A DNA stretch of 28,235 nt from CAZKUB01 sp964592335 (lineage in GTDB: Archaea; Thermoplasmatota; E2; DHVEG-1), in contig CAZQEU010000016.1 in NCBI GenBank assembly GCA_964592335.1, positions 1 through 28,235 on the forward strand, read 5' to 3'. Position 1 is the stretch's first letter, and each line of letters starts with the position of its first letter. The translations under genes were made by a program, and so were the position numbers. Of the stretch, positions 8,598-17,298 are shown piece after piece. The notes beneath the pieces are model-generated. The model was given only the letters and a program-made list of their open reading frames with translations, was not told the origin of the DNA and did no database searches.

Positions 8598-9053
8598 ATG
8601 AAAAAAAGATTTTTAAAAACAAATACTGACGCGCAAGTATTAGGACTCCCGATGTATCTAATAATAATTATGATAATTGCAGTAGCAATAATAGCAGCAG
8701 TGCTTATGATGCTGCCTCAAAGCACTAAGATGATGATAGGGCAAGTTCAATCTGGAGGAGTATTCAAAGGAGATGGATCACCTGGTGAAATAACTGTATC
8801 CGATGTTCAGGTAACAGTTGAAGTAAAAACAAATGATGAAAGAAGAGACCCTATAGGAGGTGCTCTTGTAAGATTATCAGGTGCACACGGCATTGGTGAG
8901 GCGACAACAAACAGCCAAGGAATTGCAACTGTAAATGTTGGAGAGTGTATACTTGACCCAGGTATGAATGAAGCATATATGAAAATGACAATTAAAGCAG
9001 ATGGTTATGAAGATTTTGAAGACCAGAATGCCGTATTAATATACAGAGGATAA
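8598..9053 (+). CDS. Type IV pilin-like membrane protein with a beta-sandwich domain
   Basis: A 151-residue protein with a short basic N-terminus, then a hydrophobic helix preceded by the motif AQVLGLPMYL (about residues 12-21; helix to about 40). This layout is that of archaeal type IV pilins and pseudopilins, although the cleavage site is not the classical euryarchaeal one. The rest is an extracellular Ig/carboxypeptidase-regulatory-like fold (PIGGALVRLSG, then TTNSQGIATVNVG, then IKADGYEDF). A strong Shine-Dalgarno GGGGAGG sets the start. It heads a five-gene same-strand cluster with small gaps or overlaps. Whether it forms a pilus, part of a secretion system or another surface structure cannot be decided, since no assembly ATPase is in the window. 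Confidence 0.75.
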   Translation: MKKRFLKTNTDAQVLGLPMYLIIIMIIAVAIIAAVLMMLPQSTKMMIGQVQSGGVFKGDGSPGEITVSDVQVTVEVKTNDERRDPIGGALVRLSGAHGIGEATTNSQGIATVNVGECILDPGMNEAYMKMTIKADGYEDFEDQNAVLIYRG

Positions 9054-9084
9054 GGGATCTAGATATAAGAGATGATGAAAAACT

Positions 9085-9768
9085 ATGCTTGCAAATAAAA
9101 AAAAGAGTAAAAAGAAAAAAACCATAAAAAACAGTATTTCTAATGATAATATACAATCCATGAGAAGCTGGATTAGAAACATTGAACAAGCAACCAACAG
9201 CATTGGATCACGTCTCTCAGCCGTTGAAAGAAGAATCAGCTTAAAAGATAACTATCAAACAGATAATACAAGATCAACTTTTAATATCTCTGAAAAACCA
9301 TTTCAAAATATTTTATCTGAATTAAAAGAAAATGAATATCTGGAAAATATAGTGGAATACATAATCAACGCCTTTGAAAACAAGTTTGCTCTTATAGATG
9401 GAAAAATACAGTCACAGCATGCTGAAAATGAGATTATAAACGAAAAAATAAAAGAGTTAAATAAATCATTAGATGATAATTACAAAGAAATCAAAAAAAC
9501 AAAAAACTTAGAAATAAAAATTTTAACAGATTTTAAAAGAAGAATAGAAAAAATAGAAAAAAGAGCCCCACCTACAATGAAAATAGGGAAAACAGAGATA
9601 CCCATTGAAATCTCTGGTTTAATAGCAGGTTCCATATCACTATTAGCTGCTTTTTTAGTATCATTCAATCAGCAAGAAATATTGATATCGCCAACTTTTC
9701 TTGGATTACTGGGTTTATTGTTTATTTCAACAACAGTATTTAAAAGCATAAAACTAAAAAATATCTAG
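9085..9768 (+). CDS. Coiled-coil protein with two C-terminal membrane helices
   Basis: A 227-residue protein of unknown function. It starts with a very basic segment (KKKSKKKK, residues 5-12). A long Glu/Lys/Asn-rich region predicted as helical coiled coil follows (about 20-165), with heptad-like stretches such as IRNIEQATNSIGSRLSAVER. Two hydrophobic helices lie near the end (about 175-195 and 203-222). The coiled coil is thus most likely cytoplasmic and membrane-anchored by a C-terminal hairpin. It sits between two pilin-like genes, 31 bases after the first and 3 before the second, so a scaffold or assembly partner is plausible by context only. Confidence 0.7.
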   Translation: MLANKKKSKKKKTIKNSISNDNIQSMRSWIRNIEQATNSIGSRLSAVERRISLKDNYQTDNTRSTFNISEKPFQNILSELKENEYLENIVEYIINAFENKFALIDGKIQSQHAENEIINEKIKELNKSLDDNYKEIKKTKNLEIKILTDFKRRIEKIEKRAPPTMKIGKTEIPIEISGLIAGSISLLAAFLVSFNQQEILISPTFLGLLGLLFISTTVFKSIKLKNI

Positions 9769-9771
9769 ATC

Positions 9772-10233
9772 ATGATTTCAAAAAAGATATCTTCACCTAG
9801 AAATTTATTAAAAAATCACTATGCAGTTCTATCTTTGCCATTAAGATTAATTGTATCAATTGTAATAGGTGCTGCAGTACTATCATCTATACTTTTGTTT
9901 ATATTAAACCCCTGTATTTTTCCTGAAAAAATGATAGTCAAAATAGACCCTATGATCAACATTATTCCACCGGGATTTGATGAATACGAATTTAATATAA
10001 AAGTAGAAATTGTAGACAGAAAAGGATATCCTGTAAAAGATGCAAATGTTTTGATTAAAGGACTTGGAGATGCTGTATCATCTAAAACAAATTCGGATGG
10101 AAAAGTAGATCTTAAAATAAAACCAAGATTGGGAAAAGGAGTACATGAAGATTATCTGGATATTGTTGTCAAGGCAGGATGCATGCAAAAAGTCTCACAA
10201 GAAAAAATGATAAAAATAATAAGAGATGATTAA
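9772..10233 (+). CDS. Pilin-like membrane protein with an Ig-like domain
   Basis: A 153-residue protein whose N-terminal part ends in the motif AVLSLPLRLIV before a membrane helix (to about residue 45). It matches the first gene of the cluster in layout and in the V-L-x-L-P-x-x-L pattern. The exported part is a carboxypeptidase-regulatory-like beta sandwich with VDRKGYPVKDANVLIKG and KTNSDGKVDLKI. Two cysteines (about residues 47 and 139) might form a disulfide outside the cell. It starts 3 bases after the coiled-coil gene, and its stop overlaps the putative ATG of the next gene. The function is not known. Confidence 0.72.
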   Translation: MISKKISSPRNLLKNHYAVLSLPLRLIVSIVIGAAVLSSILLFILNPCIFPEKMIVKIDPMINIIPPGFDEYEFNIKVEIVDRKGYPVKDANVLIKGLGDAVSSKTNSDGKVDLKIKPRLGKGVHEDYLDIVVKAGCMQKVSQEKMIKIIRDD

Positions 10234-10727
10234 AAATTCTATATAAAAACAAACTAGGAGTAATTGGTTTTCCTGTATATTTAACATTAGTAGTTATAAC
10301 TGCTTCTGTAATATTCTTAGTTTTTGCAAATTCAGTTATAAACATTGTAGAAGATTCGCAAAAAGATATTGTAAAAAAACAAATTGAAAAAATCATGGTT
10401 GAAGCTGAAAACATGTTTGAGTACGCCGATTCCGGCTCAAAGATAAAAGTAGATATAAATTTGCCAAATTCTATGCGTTATGCCGTATTTGGTGCAATGC
10501 CTGAAAACAATTTTTCTAAAAAAATTAATGTTTTATTAGATGAAAACAGTAGTAATAATTATTATTTTGTAATGCAAAAAAATGATTGTTACAGTTATTC
10601 TTCTAATTCTCGTTTTTGTGGAAAAAGAGTAGAAGAAATTGCTGTTTTACATCCTGGAAAATATTCAATCTATTTAGAACTAGTATTTGTGGGTGGTATA
10701 TCCTATGTTAAAATTTATCAAAAATAA
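10226..10727 (+). CDS. Pilin-like protein, apparent one-base frameshift near the start
   Basis: The frame ending at 10727 stays open back to 10230 and encodes a pilin-like N-terminus containing LGVIGFPVYL and a membrane helix, matching its neighbours. A conservative ATG at 10395 would discard that helix. The frame itself has no ATG, GTG or TTG before the helix. An ATG at 10226, overlapping the previous gene's stop, would lead into it if the A5 run at 10232-10236 were one base shorter, giving about 166 residues starting MIKILYKNK. Alternatives are an ATT start at 10236, ribosomal slippage, or true inactivation. The exported part has two cysteines (NDCYSYSSNSRFCG) but no recognised domain. Confidence 0.6.
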
Positions 10728-11349
10728 AAAAGCGACAATGAGTCTTGCTTTTTCACAGATAGGTCTTATAATAGCTACAGGGATTCTTCTAACTGCAGTT
10801 ATTTCCCTAGTTTTTTTAAATGATTGGCAGAAAAAAGAAGATATAAAAAATATTGCAAGTAGTTTTTCAACCATGATAAATGGGATGGACACCAGGTTTT
10901 TTGAAAACAAAACAATTTTTTATTTTCCAGATAAAAACTATGAATACAATGTAAGCCTTTCAAGAGAATACATAACAATTAATACTTATGCAAACTGGTT
11001 TAACAGTTTATCAGTTAAAAATCGTTTTTTTATAAAACCACTGCTGAACAGAAATAATATAAACTGGGATACTGGAAAAGAGTTTCATAGTTTTTTAAAT
11101 GATACATATGCTTGTTTTGGAAATAAAACAAATCCAATAAAAAGTATAGATGTCTCATCTGTAAAAGATGAAATTAAAAATATTTTTGAAAAAACTAATT
11201 TCTCATTTTCAGCAGAACCATTTTATTTAGATCTTAGAAAACCTGTTTATATTGAGCAAGTAATCGTTTTTTTTGATATAAATGATGACAGTCTATGGGA
11301 CAAGCAAAATGATGAAAAACAAAGTTTTGTACTTATTTATCAAAAATAA
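10705..11349 (+). CDS. Pilin-like membrane protein, last gene of the cluster
   Basis: A 214-residue protein with a basic N-terminus (MLKFIKNKKA), then a membrane helix over SLAFSQIGLIIATGILLTAV. The outside part is Asn/Phe/Tyr-rich and carries several N-x-S/T sequons. It resembles minor-pilin-like proteins in layout, but lacks the LP motif of its three neighbours. I use the ATG at 10705, which overlaps the preceding gene by 23 bases; an in-frame alternative at 10687 adds six residues and overlaps more. The C-terminus (DINDDSLWDKQNDEKQSFVL) ends 9 bases from the convergent phosphofructokinase gene. No known domain is recognised. Confidence 0.68.
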   Translation: MLKFIKNKKATMSLAFSQIGLIIATGILLTAVISLVFLNDWQKKEDIKNIASSFSTMINGMDTRFFENKTIFYFPDKNYEYNVSLSREYITINTYANWFNSLSVKNRFFIKPLLNRNNINWDTGKEFHSFLNDTYACFGNKTNPIKSIDVSSVKDEIKNIFEKTNFSFSAEPFYLDLRKPVYIEQVIVFFDINDDSLWDKQNDEKQSFVLIYQK

Positions 11350-11358
11350 ATAAAAAAT

Positions 11359-12312
11359 TTATGTTAAAACCTTGATTAGTTTATAATAACTTGATACATT
11401 GGCTTCTTTTGGCTGTATTGCAACTTTTAAGGGTATCTCCATTATTTCTTCGTTTTTAACTGTTACACAATGATTAGATAAACCTTTTTTAAGTGCTTCA
11501 ACTGCATAGTTCCCAAGTTTTGCCCCAAGTATCCTATCTGTTGATGTTGGTCTGCCACCACGTTGTATATGGCCAAGTACGGCTACACGTGTTTCAAGAT
11601 CTGTTTTATTGGTTATAATATCTGCAATATCTTGTGCTCTTGCTTTTCCTTCTGCAACAATTATTATCCAACTTACTTTTCCCTTGGAATTACCCTCTTT
11701 TATTTCTTTGCATATAACGTCTATATCCATTTCTAACTCTGGGACAAGTACTTCTTCACATCCACCTGCAAGAGCAACTCGTAAGGCGATATATCCACAA
11801 TCACGCCCCATTACTTCTACAACAAAGATACGTTCAAGACTTGTCGCAGTATCCCTGATTTTATCAAGTGCATCAAGTGCAACATTTACTGCGGTATCTG
11901 CACCAATTGTTAAATCAACGTTTTTTACATCATTATCTATTGTAGCAGGAATACCTATCACAGGTATGCTGTATTTTGAAGCAAGAGTATATGCACCTGT
12001 AAGAGAACCATTACCACCAACAACAATCAAACCATCGATATCATTTTCTTTTATGTTTTTAACTGCCTGAAGCTGAAATTCCTCTTCATAAAAACGTTTA
12101 CAACGAGAGGTTTTAAGAATTGTTCCTCCTAAATTGATTATACCAGATACATCCCTGCGATTTAGTTTTACAAAATCAGCATCAATAAGCCCTGCATAAC
12201 CAAGTTTTACCCCTAAAACCTCGATATTGTATATATCTGCGGTTCTAACAATAGATCTAATTGTTGCATTTACACCAGCACAATCTCTTGTGACTACCGC
12301 TATTTTTTTCAA
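11359..12312 (-). CDS. pfkA: 6-phosphofructokinase (PfkA family) with altered phosphate-donor loop
   Basis: The 317-residue protein aligns end to end with bacterial PfkA, which phosphorylates fructose 6-phosphate to the 1,6-bisphosphate. Substrate-side residues are kept: ATIDND (123-128) with the catalytic Asp, MGR (168-170), Arg70, and GHIQRGGRPTSTDR (247-260). The donor side is unusual. The N-terminal loop TSGGDAPG of E. coli is shortened to TRDCAG (8-13), GGDGS reads GGNGS (99-103), and Gly124 is replaced by Ala123. The Gly at 102 favours ATP over pyrophosphate, and Ala123 is neither the ATP-type Gly nor the PPi-type Lys. The start is a TTG preceded by GAGG at a spacing of 11. Direction and phosphate donor in the cell are uncertain. 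Confidence 0.88.
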   Translation of the reverse strand: MKKIAVVTRDCAGVNATIRSIVRTADIYNIEVLGVKLGYAGLIDADFVKLNRRDVSGIINLGGTILKTSRCKRFYEEEFQLQAVKNIKENDIDGLIVVGGNGSLTGAYTLASKYSIPVIGIPATIDNDVKNVDLTIGADTAVNVALDALDKIRDTATSLERIFVVEVMGRDCGYIALRVALAGGCEEVLVPELEMDIDVICKEIKEGNSKGKVSWIIIVAEGKARAQDIADIITNKTDLETRVAVLGHIQRGGRPTSTDRILGAKLGNYAVEALKKGLSNHCVTVKNEEIMEIPLKVAIQPKEANVSSYYKLIKVLT

Positions 12313-12376
12313 ATACTTCTATTCCTCACAACCTTTGAAAAAAACATATAGCTTCATGGTTTTTAATAGTTATTTT

Positions 12377-13090
12377 TTAATGATCTATATTGTCAAGTGT
12401 GATTATTTTTTTTCTAACTATATGTATTGTAATTCCTGCAAAAATAAACGCAAATACTAACCCAAAGGATATACCTGTTATCATACCAAAAGCAGGTAAA
12501 AAGTTGTAAAGACCATGTATTAATATTGCTAAAGCAAAATAAGGGATAACTTTTGTAAATCTTGATTGATTCATCACAACTTTACCATAACCATATCCTG
12601 TCCAGGCAGTAGCAGAAGCATGTAACAGACAAGTGGCAATGCTCCTAATTGCAATAAGTGCAATAAAAAAAATAAAACCCTCTGAAATAAATGCATCATA
12701 TCCATAAAAAAGATTCTCAGTTGCAGAAAAACCAAGACCTGCAACAGCACCATAAATAAGACCATCTTCAGGTTCAACAAGTTCTTTTTTTACGATGTTA
12801 AATCTCATAGCAAGTGGTTTTGTAAGCTCCTCAGCAAACGGTGCGATTAAAACCAATGAGATTAGAAGAAGTAAACTTGTATCTTTTATTGAGAAAAAAG
12901 CGATTTCTCCCAAAAAGATTTCTAATATAAGTGATGCAATTATGGCAATTGTTGCACCCCAAAGAAAACAAACAATAATTGGCATCCATTTCTCACGATC
13001 ATATTTTTCAGTGTTTCTAATCCATATAGCATAAATAACAGGTGGCAGAAAAGCCATTACAAATAATACAATAAGTGATAAAGTGTCCAC
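12377..13090 (-). CDS. PrsW-family intramembrane metalloprotease
   Basis: A 237-residue polytopic membrane protein with about seven to eight hydrophobic helices. It shows the PrsW (M82) signature: EELTK (87-91), FSATEN (121-126), His157 in LLHASATAW and His192 in HGLYNF. These Glu/His sets are the proposed metal ligands and catalytic residues in the membrane. In Bacillus, PrsW cleaves an anti-sigma factor; archaea have no such pathway, so the substrate here is unknown. The start is a GTG at 13090 with no clear ribosome site. An A/T-rich box about 25 bases upstream supports a leaderless message. Confidence 0.88.
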   Translation of the reverse strand: MDTLSLIVLFVMAFLPPVIYAIWIRNTEKYDREKWMPIIVCFLWGATIAIIASLILEIFLGEIAFFSIKDTSLLLLISLVLIAPFAEELTKPLAMRFNIVKKELVEPEDGLIYGAVAGLGFSATENLFYGYDAFISEGFIFFIALIAIRSIATCLLHASATAWTGYGYGKVVMNQSRFTKVIPYFALAILIHGLYNFLPAFGMITGISFGLVFAFIFAGITIHIVRKKIITLDNIDH

Positions 13091-13130
13091 AAATTTATAA
13101 TTGAAAGCTTAGTTATTTAATTTTCTAGTT

Positions 13131-13937
13131 TTACAACTTTAAAAACTGGCCGTTTTCTAAAAGATTGCATAATTTATCTACAAAGCGAGCAAGAGGACCA
13201 CCATCAACAAGGTCATGATCGGCAGTAATTGTAATGTGTAGAAATTCTCTGGGAACTATTTTATCTTTAACAACTCCGGGTTTTTTTGTAATTCCACCTA
13301 CTACAAAAAGAGTGGTTGCAACTCCGCCGAGTGGTACTACCCATCCTGGGAAGTTTCCTTTCATACCAATTGCAGTGACACCTGTGGTTCCTGTGTGTTT
13401 CTTTTTTAATATTGCGTTTTTGTTTGCAATCCATAAAAATAGTTTTTTGATAAATAATGGTGCATTTAATATTCTTTTTTCAAATTTTGAAAGGTCTTTG
13501 CCTAGGACTTGAGTGCTTTCATCTACTTTTTGTTTTTGTGCTTTTCTTATTTCATCGGTTATTTGAAAAACAGTTTTTTCATTTGCCTTTCTAAGGATGT
13601 ATGCCATTGGTCTGCTTCCGCCTGTATATTTTTTTTCTATTGGAATTGCAATGTCTACATCATCAAAATAAAATATTTTTCTTTTACCATGACGATATGC
13701 GTTTAATTCTTTGCATTCTGTCATAGATTCTGCAATACATTTTGCAATCCATCCTGTAAAAGAAATCTTTTCTCCTGTTTTTTCAAAGTGGTTTTTTATT
13801 AGTTTTTTTGCTTCTGTTACATCAAATTCTAAAACTGCATGAACACTTCGTTTTTTCCATCCTTGCTGGGTTACTAGTTCTATATTTCTACGATATTTTG
13901 TATATGGTTTTTCCTGGTATTTTCCGGTTCTGTCCAT
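13131..13937 (-). CDS. Stand-alone E2/CAT-fold acyltransferase
   Basis: The 268-residue protein is a catalytic domain of the 2-oxoacid dehydrogenase acyltransferase family with no lipoyl or E3-binding domain. The active-site motif near the end is ADHDLVDGGPLARF, with His241 and Asp245-Gly246 in place of the usual DHRxxDG. The N-terminal part has a beta strand (RSVHAVLEFDVTEAKKLI) and FTGWIAKCIAESM, typical of this fold. No E1 or E3 gene is nearby, so it is unlikely to serve a classical dehydrogenase complex. Acyl-CoA-dependent transfer, as in chloramphenicol acetyltransferase, is possible. It begins at an ATG with a TATA-like TTTAAATAA about 30 bases upstream, so its mRNA is probably leaderless. 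Confidence 0.85.
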   Translation of the reverse strand: MDRTGKYQEKPYTKYRRNIELVTQQGWKKRSVHAVLEFDVTEAKKLIKNHFEKTGEKISFTGWIAKCIAESMTECKELNAYRHGKRKIFYFDDVDIAIPIEKKYTGGSRPMAYILRKANEKTVFQITDEIRKAQKQKVDESTQVLGKDLSKFEKRILNAPLFIKKLFLWIANKNAILKKKHTGTTGVTAIGMKGNFPGWVVPLGGVATTLFVVGGITKKPGVVKDKIVPREFLHITITADHDLVDGGPLARFVDKLCNLLENGQFLKL

Positions 13938-13971
13938 TAAAATGCAATGATGCTAAACTTCATGTTGTTAT

Positions 13972-16900
13972 TTAAAGATTTTTTCTTTCTAAACAGTTTA
14001 TTATTTTTCTTTTAAAGATTTGTAAAACAACAATTAGGGCTAAGGCAAATGAGGTTAGATAAAAACTAAGTCCTGGCCCCCAGCTACAAGAGATATTTGC
14101 GCTTTCTATTTCTCCAGGGATGTTTACATCAAGGTTTCCAGATCCTATGATGCTTCCGACACCTAGTTCTGTTAATTGTGAAATTGTTATATAGAAAAGT
14201 AGTGCAGTAAACATTATTGTTACAAAACTTAAACTTGAGAGTATCTTTGTTATTCTTTCGTAATGATTTTTTGTAAAGATACTTATTAAATTTAGTAAAA
14301 TAGCTGAAAAAAGTAGTATGAATAATAGTTGAAGAATCATTGTTGCTTCTGCAGGAACTTGGCTTATTTCACCTGCTATTGTGTTTGATGAACTGGTAAG
14401 TGTTACAATTTTTTGTGGGAAGACGAGTACTTTTGTACTTGTATCAATTAAGCTGTCACCACTATTTAGATTCCACCATGGGCTGAAGATGCTGATTAGA
14501 ACGATTGCTATTACAAATATTTTAAGGGCATTGTATCTTTGTTTTTTTACAAATGCAAGATACAATGAAAATAATGCTAGTATTATTCCACCGATGAGAG
14601 CGATTGTATGTATAATTGAGTCTTTTTTTGTGATTAGATCGACTGTTTTATCGCTTCTAACATGTAAGTTTAGTTTTCCTATTTCTTCATCATCTAACAA
14701 TGCTGTTATTTCATAGGATCCAGGTGGAACTGAAATATCTGCTTTTCCTTCTTGATTTATTTCTAATGTTTCTTCTTTTCCATTGCGTTTTATAATTAGT
14801 TTGCCAGTTGAAAGATTCTGTGCATATGAATCATATATGCTGAAATCGATATTGTATTCTGCAGGGAAAACAAATTCTCTTTCCTCTGCTTTGCTAACTG
14901 TTATTTGTTTTGTTTTTTCAAATGATTTATAGCTCATTGAAAGAGTGTATTCTCCTGGCATAACACCTATAAATATGTATTTTCCAGCTGTTTCTTCTTT
15001 TGACTCTATTGTAGTTGGTATAATCATTTCATCGCTTGTTAAAACAGGTTGTACATCTACTGCTGGTGCAAAACCCCAGGTGTCTTTTATGTATAAAGAA
15101 AGATCATAATATTCAAGTGATACGCAAATATCGTAATTCTTAACATTATTGATAAGTTTTAACTTGACAGGTTGTTCATGCACTAGAAAGCCGTTGTAAA
15201 AACCTTTTAAGATGTATTCCTTGGCAAGCTTGCCTGGTGCAGTGATAAGGCATGAGCCATCTTCAGAAGAGCTTACTTCCGATATTCTGTTATTATTGTA
15301 TTCTAAATTAAAAACAACATCTTCAATAGGGTTTTTATATTGATCAACGACATTTATGGAAATATACCCTTGGATGGTACAGTAAACATGACTTGTCGTA
15401 TCTTCTTGGACCTCAACTACTGAAAAACCGATGTATTGTCGTTCTTTTGAAAATAACGGGTTTTCTTTAAAGATTTTAATAATATATGTACCCGGCTCTA
15501 AATCCGGAAATATTATTTTCTTAAATAGGCTAATATTTCTCCAATCAAAAAGCCCTAAAGCCATTTTGATTTTCTCAAAGAAAGTTTTACCTTCAAAATC
15601 TATATCCATGCTAGCAAGAGAGATTCTCCCGGCAGAACCGGATGATTTGAAGCTTTCTTCTTTGTAAAGCTCTGCATATATATATGAAGCGTTTTTTCCA
15701 AGAGCCGCTGATATAAGTGATCCTAGGGGTATAGATGGAGCTAAATGTACATATGTTTTTAATTGGAAACGCTGGGTTGTTTGTTCTTCTTCTGTTATCT
15801 GGTTTTCTAGATTATATGGAATGTTTTTGGCTAGCTTTTGAAAAATAGAGGATTCAGTGTTTAATAATTCTTTATCACTGCTATCAATTGATATGAATTC
15901 TAAGTTGGCATTTACTTTAAATCCTTGCTCAAGTTTTGTATTATGACCCTGGTTTTGTTCATAGGCATTTCTCATCAGAAAAATATTTCCAGTATCTGCT
16001 TCAAGACCTGGTAGTTTTACGTTTTGTTTGACCCATCCTTTGACTTGAACTCCATCTTCATCAGGGTTAAGTCCTGTTACTGATTCCAAGATGATGCCGT
16101 GATTTCTTGCAGATAATGGATCAGTTAGGCTTATCCATGCTTTGCTGCCAAGGTCAATATCTGCTTCTGTAGATAGAACTGCTTCTTTTTCTATACTATC
16201 CGGATTTTGTGATATTTCATAACTTTTGATTATTTCATCTTCTGAATATACATGAAGTTCTGGTAAAATTTCTCCCACATTCATTTTCTCAATTGTAGCA
16301 CTTCTTGATTTAATCGATACAATCCCAGCATATGTTCCATCATACAATTCAGGGTCTTCTATATCTATATCTTTTAGTACTTCATGATTGCAATTTACAA
16401 CTATTTTCTTTGTATCTAAAGGAGAATAATAGTATGTGTAGATGTTTTCACTTTTTAGGTCACCTTTTGGTGATTCAGCAATTATTTTTACTCTAATCAT
16501 CAAGTTTCCATCTACTAAAACGCTTTTTGTATTCTCTGTAGCCCAGGTAGTGCCATAGTATCCTGGTTCTTCGTTTATTCCATATCTCATATCAAAAGCT
16601 GCTAGTTGATCAATATTATAGGTTTCAACGATTTTTGAACCGGGTTTGAATTTTCCAACGCTTAATGCGACAGGGTTTCCCAAGAGTTCTCCTCTTTGAA
16701 TTATTCCATATATTATTTCTTCACCCTGGAAAATTCCGTAATAGTCAAAATCAACTTTTTGACCTGCGATTGGCTCGTAATAATAATGTGTATCCTCAAT
16801 TCGTATATGTTTTTCATAATCTGATGGTTCTGTTTTTTGTGAGTCATAAAATACGTAGTATTTCTCTGTGCCATCTGCATAATCTGGTACTAAAAAAACA

Positions 16901-17235
16901 ACACTGCATGAAGAAATATGTGTATCATCAGTGTGTTCTAAATCATAAATTTGTGACTCAAGTTCTAATATTTCAGAGCCAATGTCACATCCTATTCTTA
17001 CAGAATTTTCTATTTCGTTTTTTGCATAACATTTTTCAGAAAAACTTACTCTGATATCTATAGGCTGAAATTTAGCCTGTTCCAAGCTTGTATCAATAGG
17101 TATTTCAATTTCTTGTTTAAAAGTAAGATTTGATATATCGGCTGATTTGAAGTCTGAATAACCATTTACAATACTTAAAGAGGGTAGTAAAACCAATAAC
17201 AGAACGCATATTGAAAGATATTTTTTGATTATCAT
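13972..17235 (-). CDS. Large surface protein with a five-helix C-terminal membrane domain
   Basis: I do not recognise the 1087-residue protein as a whole. A signal peptide (about 1-25) leads into a large beta-rich extracellular region. That region includes carboxypeptidase-regulatory-like modules: one has ISINVVDQYKNPIEDVVFNL and another has DFSIYDSYAQNLSTGKLIIK. From about residue 874 the C-terminus has five hydrophobic helices (about 878-896, 903-918, 963-988, 1003-1020, 1053-1074), with an extracellular-looking loop between the second and third. This suits an envelope sensor or transport-associated protein with a big outer head. The gene lies between the acyltransferase and the Nramp-like operon, with a TATA-like ATATTTATA box about 30 bases upstream, so it is probably transcribed on its own. 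Confidence 0.75.
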   Translation of the reverse strand: MIIKKYLSICVLLLVLLPSLSIVNGYSDFKSADISNLTFKQEIEIPIDTSLEQAKFQPIDIRVSFSEKCYAKNEIENSVRIGCDIGSEILELESQIYDLEHTDDTHISSCSVVFLVPDYADGTEKYYVFYDSQKTEPSDYEKHIRIEDTHYYYEPIAGQKVDFDYYGIFQGEEIIYGIIQRGELLGNPVALSVGKFKPGSKIVETYNIDQLAAFDMRYGINEEPGYYGTTWATENTKSVLVDGNLMIRVKIIAESPKGDLKSENIYTYYYSPLDTKKIVVNCNHEVLKDIDIEDPELYDGTYAGIVSIKSRSATIEKMNVGEILPELHVYSEDEIIKSYEISQNPDSIEKEAVLSTEADIDLGSKAWISLTDPLSARNHGIILESVTGLNPDEDGVQVKGWVKQNVKLPGLEADTGNIFLMRNAYEQNQGHNTKLEQGFKVNANLEFISIDSSDKELLNTESSIFQKLAKNIPYNLENQITEEEQTTQRFQLKTYVHLAPSIPLGSLISAALGKNASYIYAELYKEESFKSSGSAGRISLASMDIDFEGKTFFEKIKMALGLFDWRNISLFKKIIFPDLEPGTYIIKIFKENPLFSKERQYIGFSVVEVQEDTTSHVYCTIQGYISINVVDQYKNPIEDVVFNLEYNNNRISEVSSSEDGSCLITAPGKLAKEYILKGFYNGFLVHEQPVKLKLINNVKNYDICVSLEYYDLSLYIKDTWGFAPAVDVQPVLTSDEMIIPTTIESKEETAGKYIFIGVMPGEYTLSMSYKSFEKTKQITVSKAEEREFVFPAEYNIDFSIYDSYAQNLSTGKLIIKRNGKEETLEINQEGKADISVPPGSYEITALLDDEEIGKLNLHVRSDKTVDLITKKDSIIHTIALIGGIILALFSLYLAFVKKQRYNALKIFVIAIVLISIFSPWWNLNSGDSLIDTSTKVLVFPQKIVTLTSSSNTIAGEISQVPAEATMILQLLFILLFSAILLNLISIFTKNHYERITKILSSLSFVTIMFTALLFYITISQLTELGVGSIIGSGNLDVNIPGEIESANISCSWGPGLSFYLTSFALALIVVLQIFKRKIINCLERKNL

Positions 17236-17298
17236 TGTATATAACCTAAGATATTAATTGAACTCAGTATAAATATTTTTTTATAAATATAATACAAT

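Noticed and set aside
16665..17054. 129-codon plus-strand frame inside the large surface-protein gene
   Set aside because: It is a shadow of the minus-strand gene with low-complexity Phe/Leu/His composition and no ribosome site.
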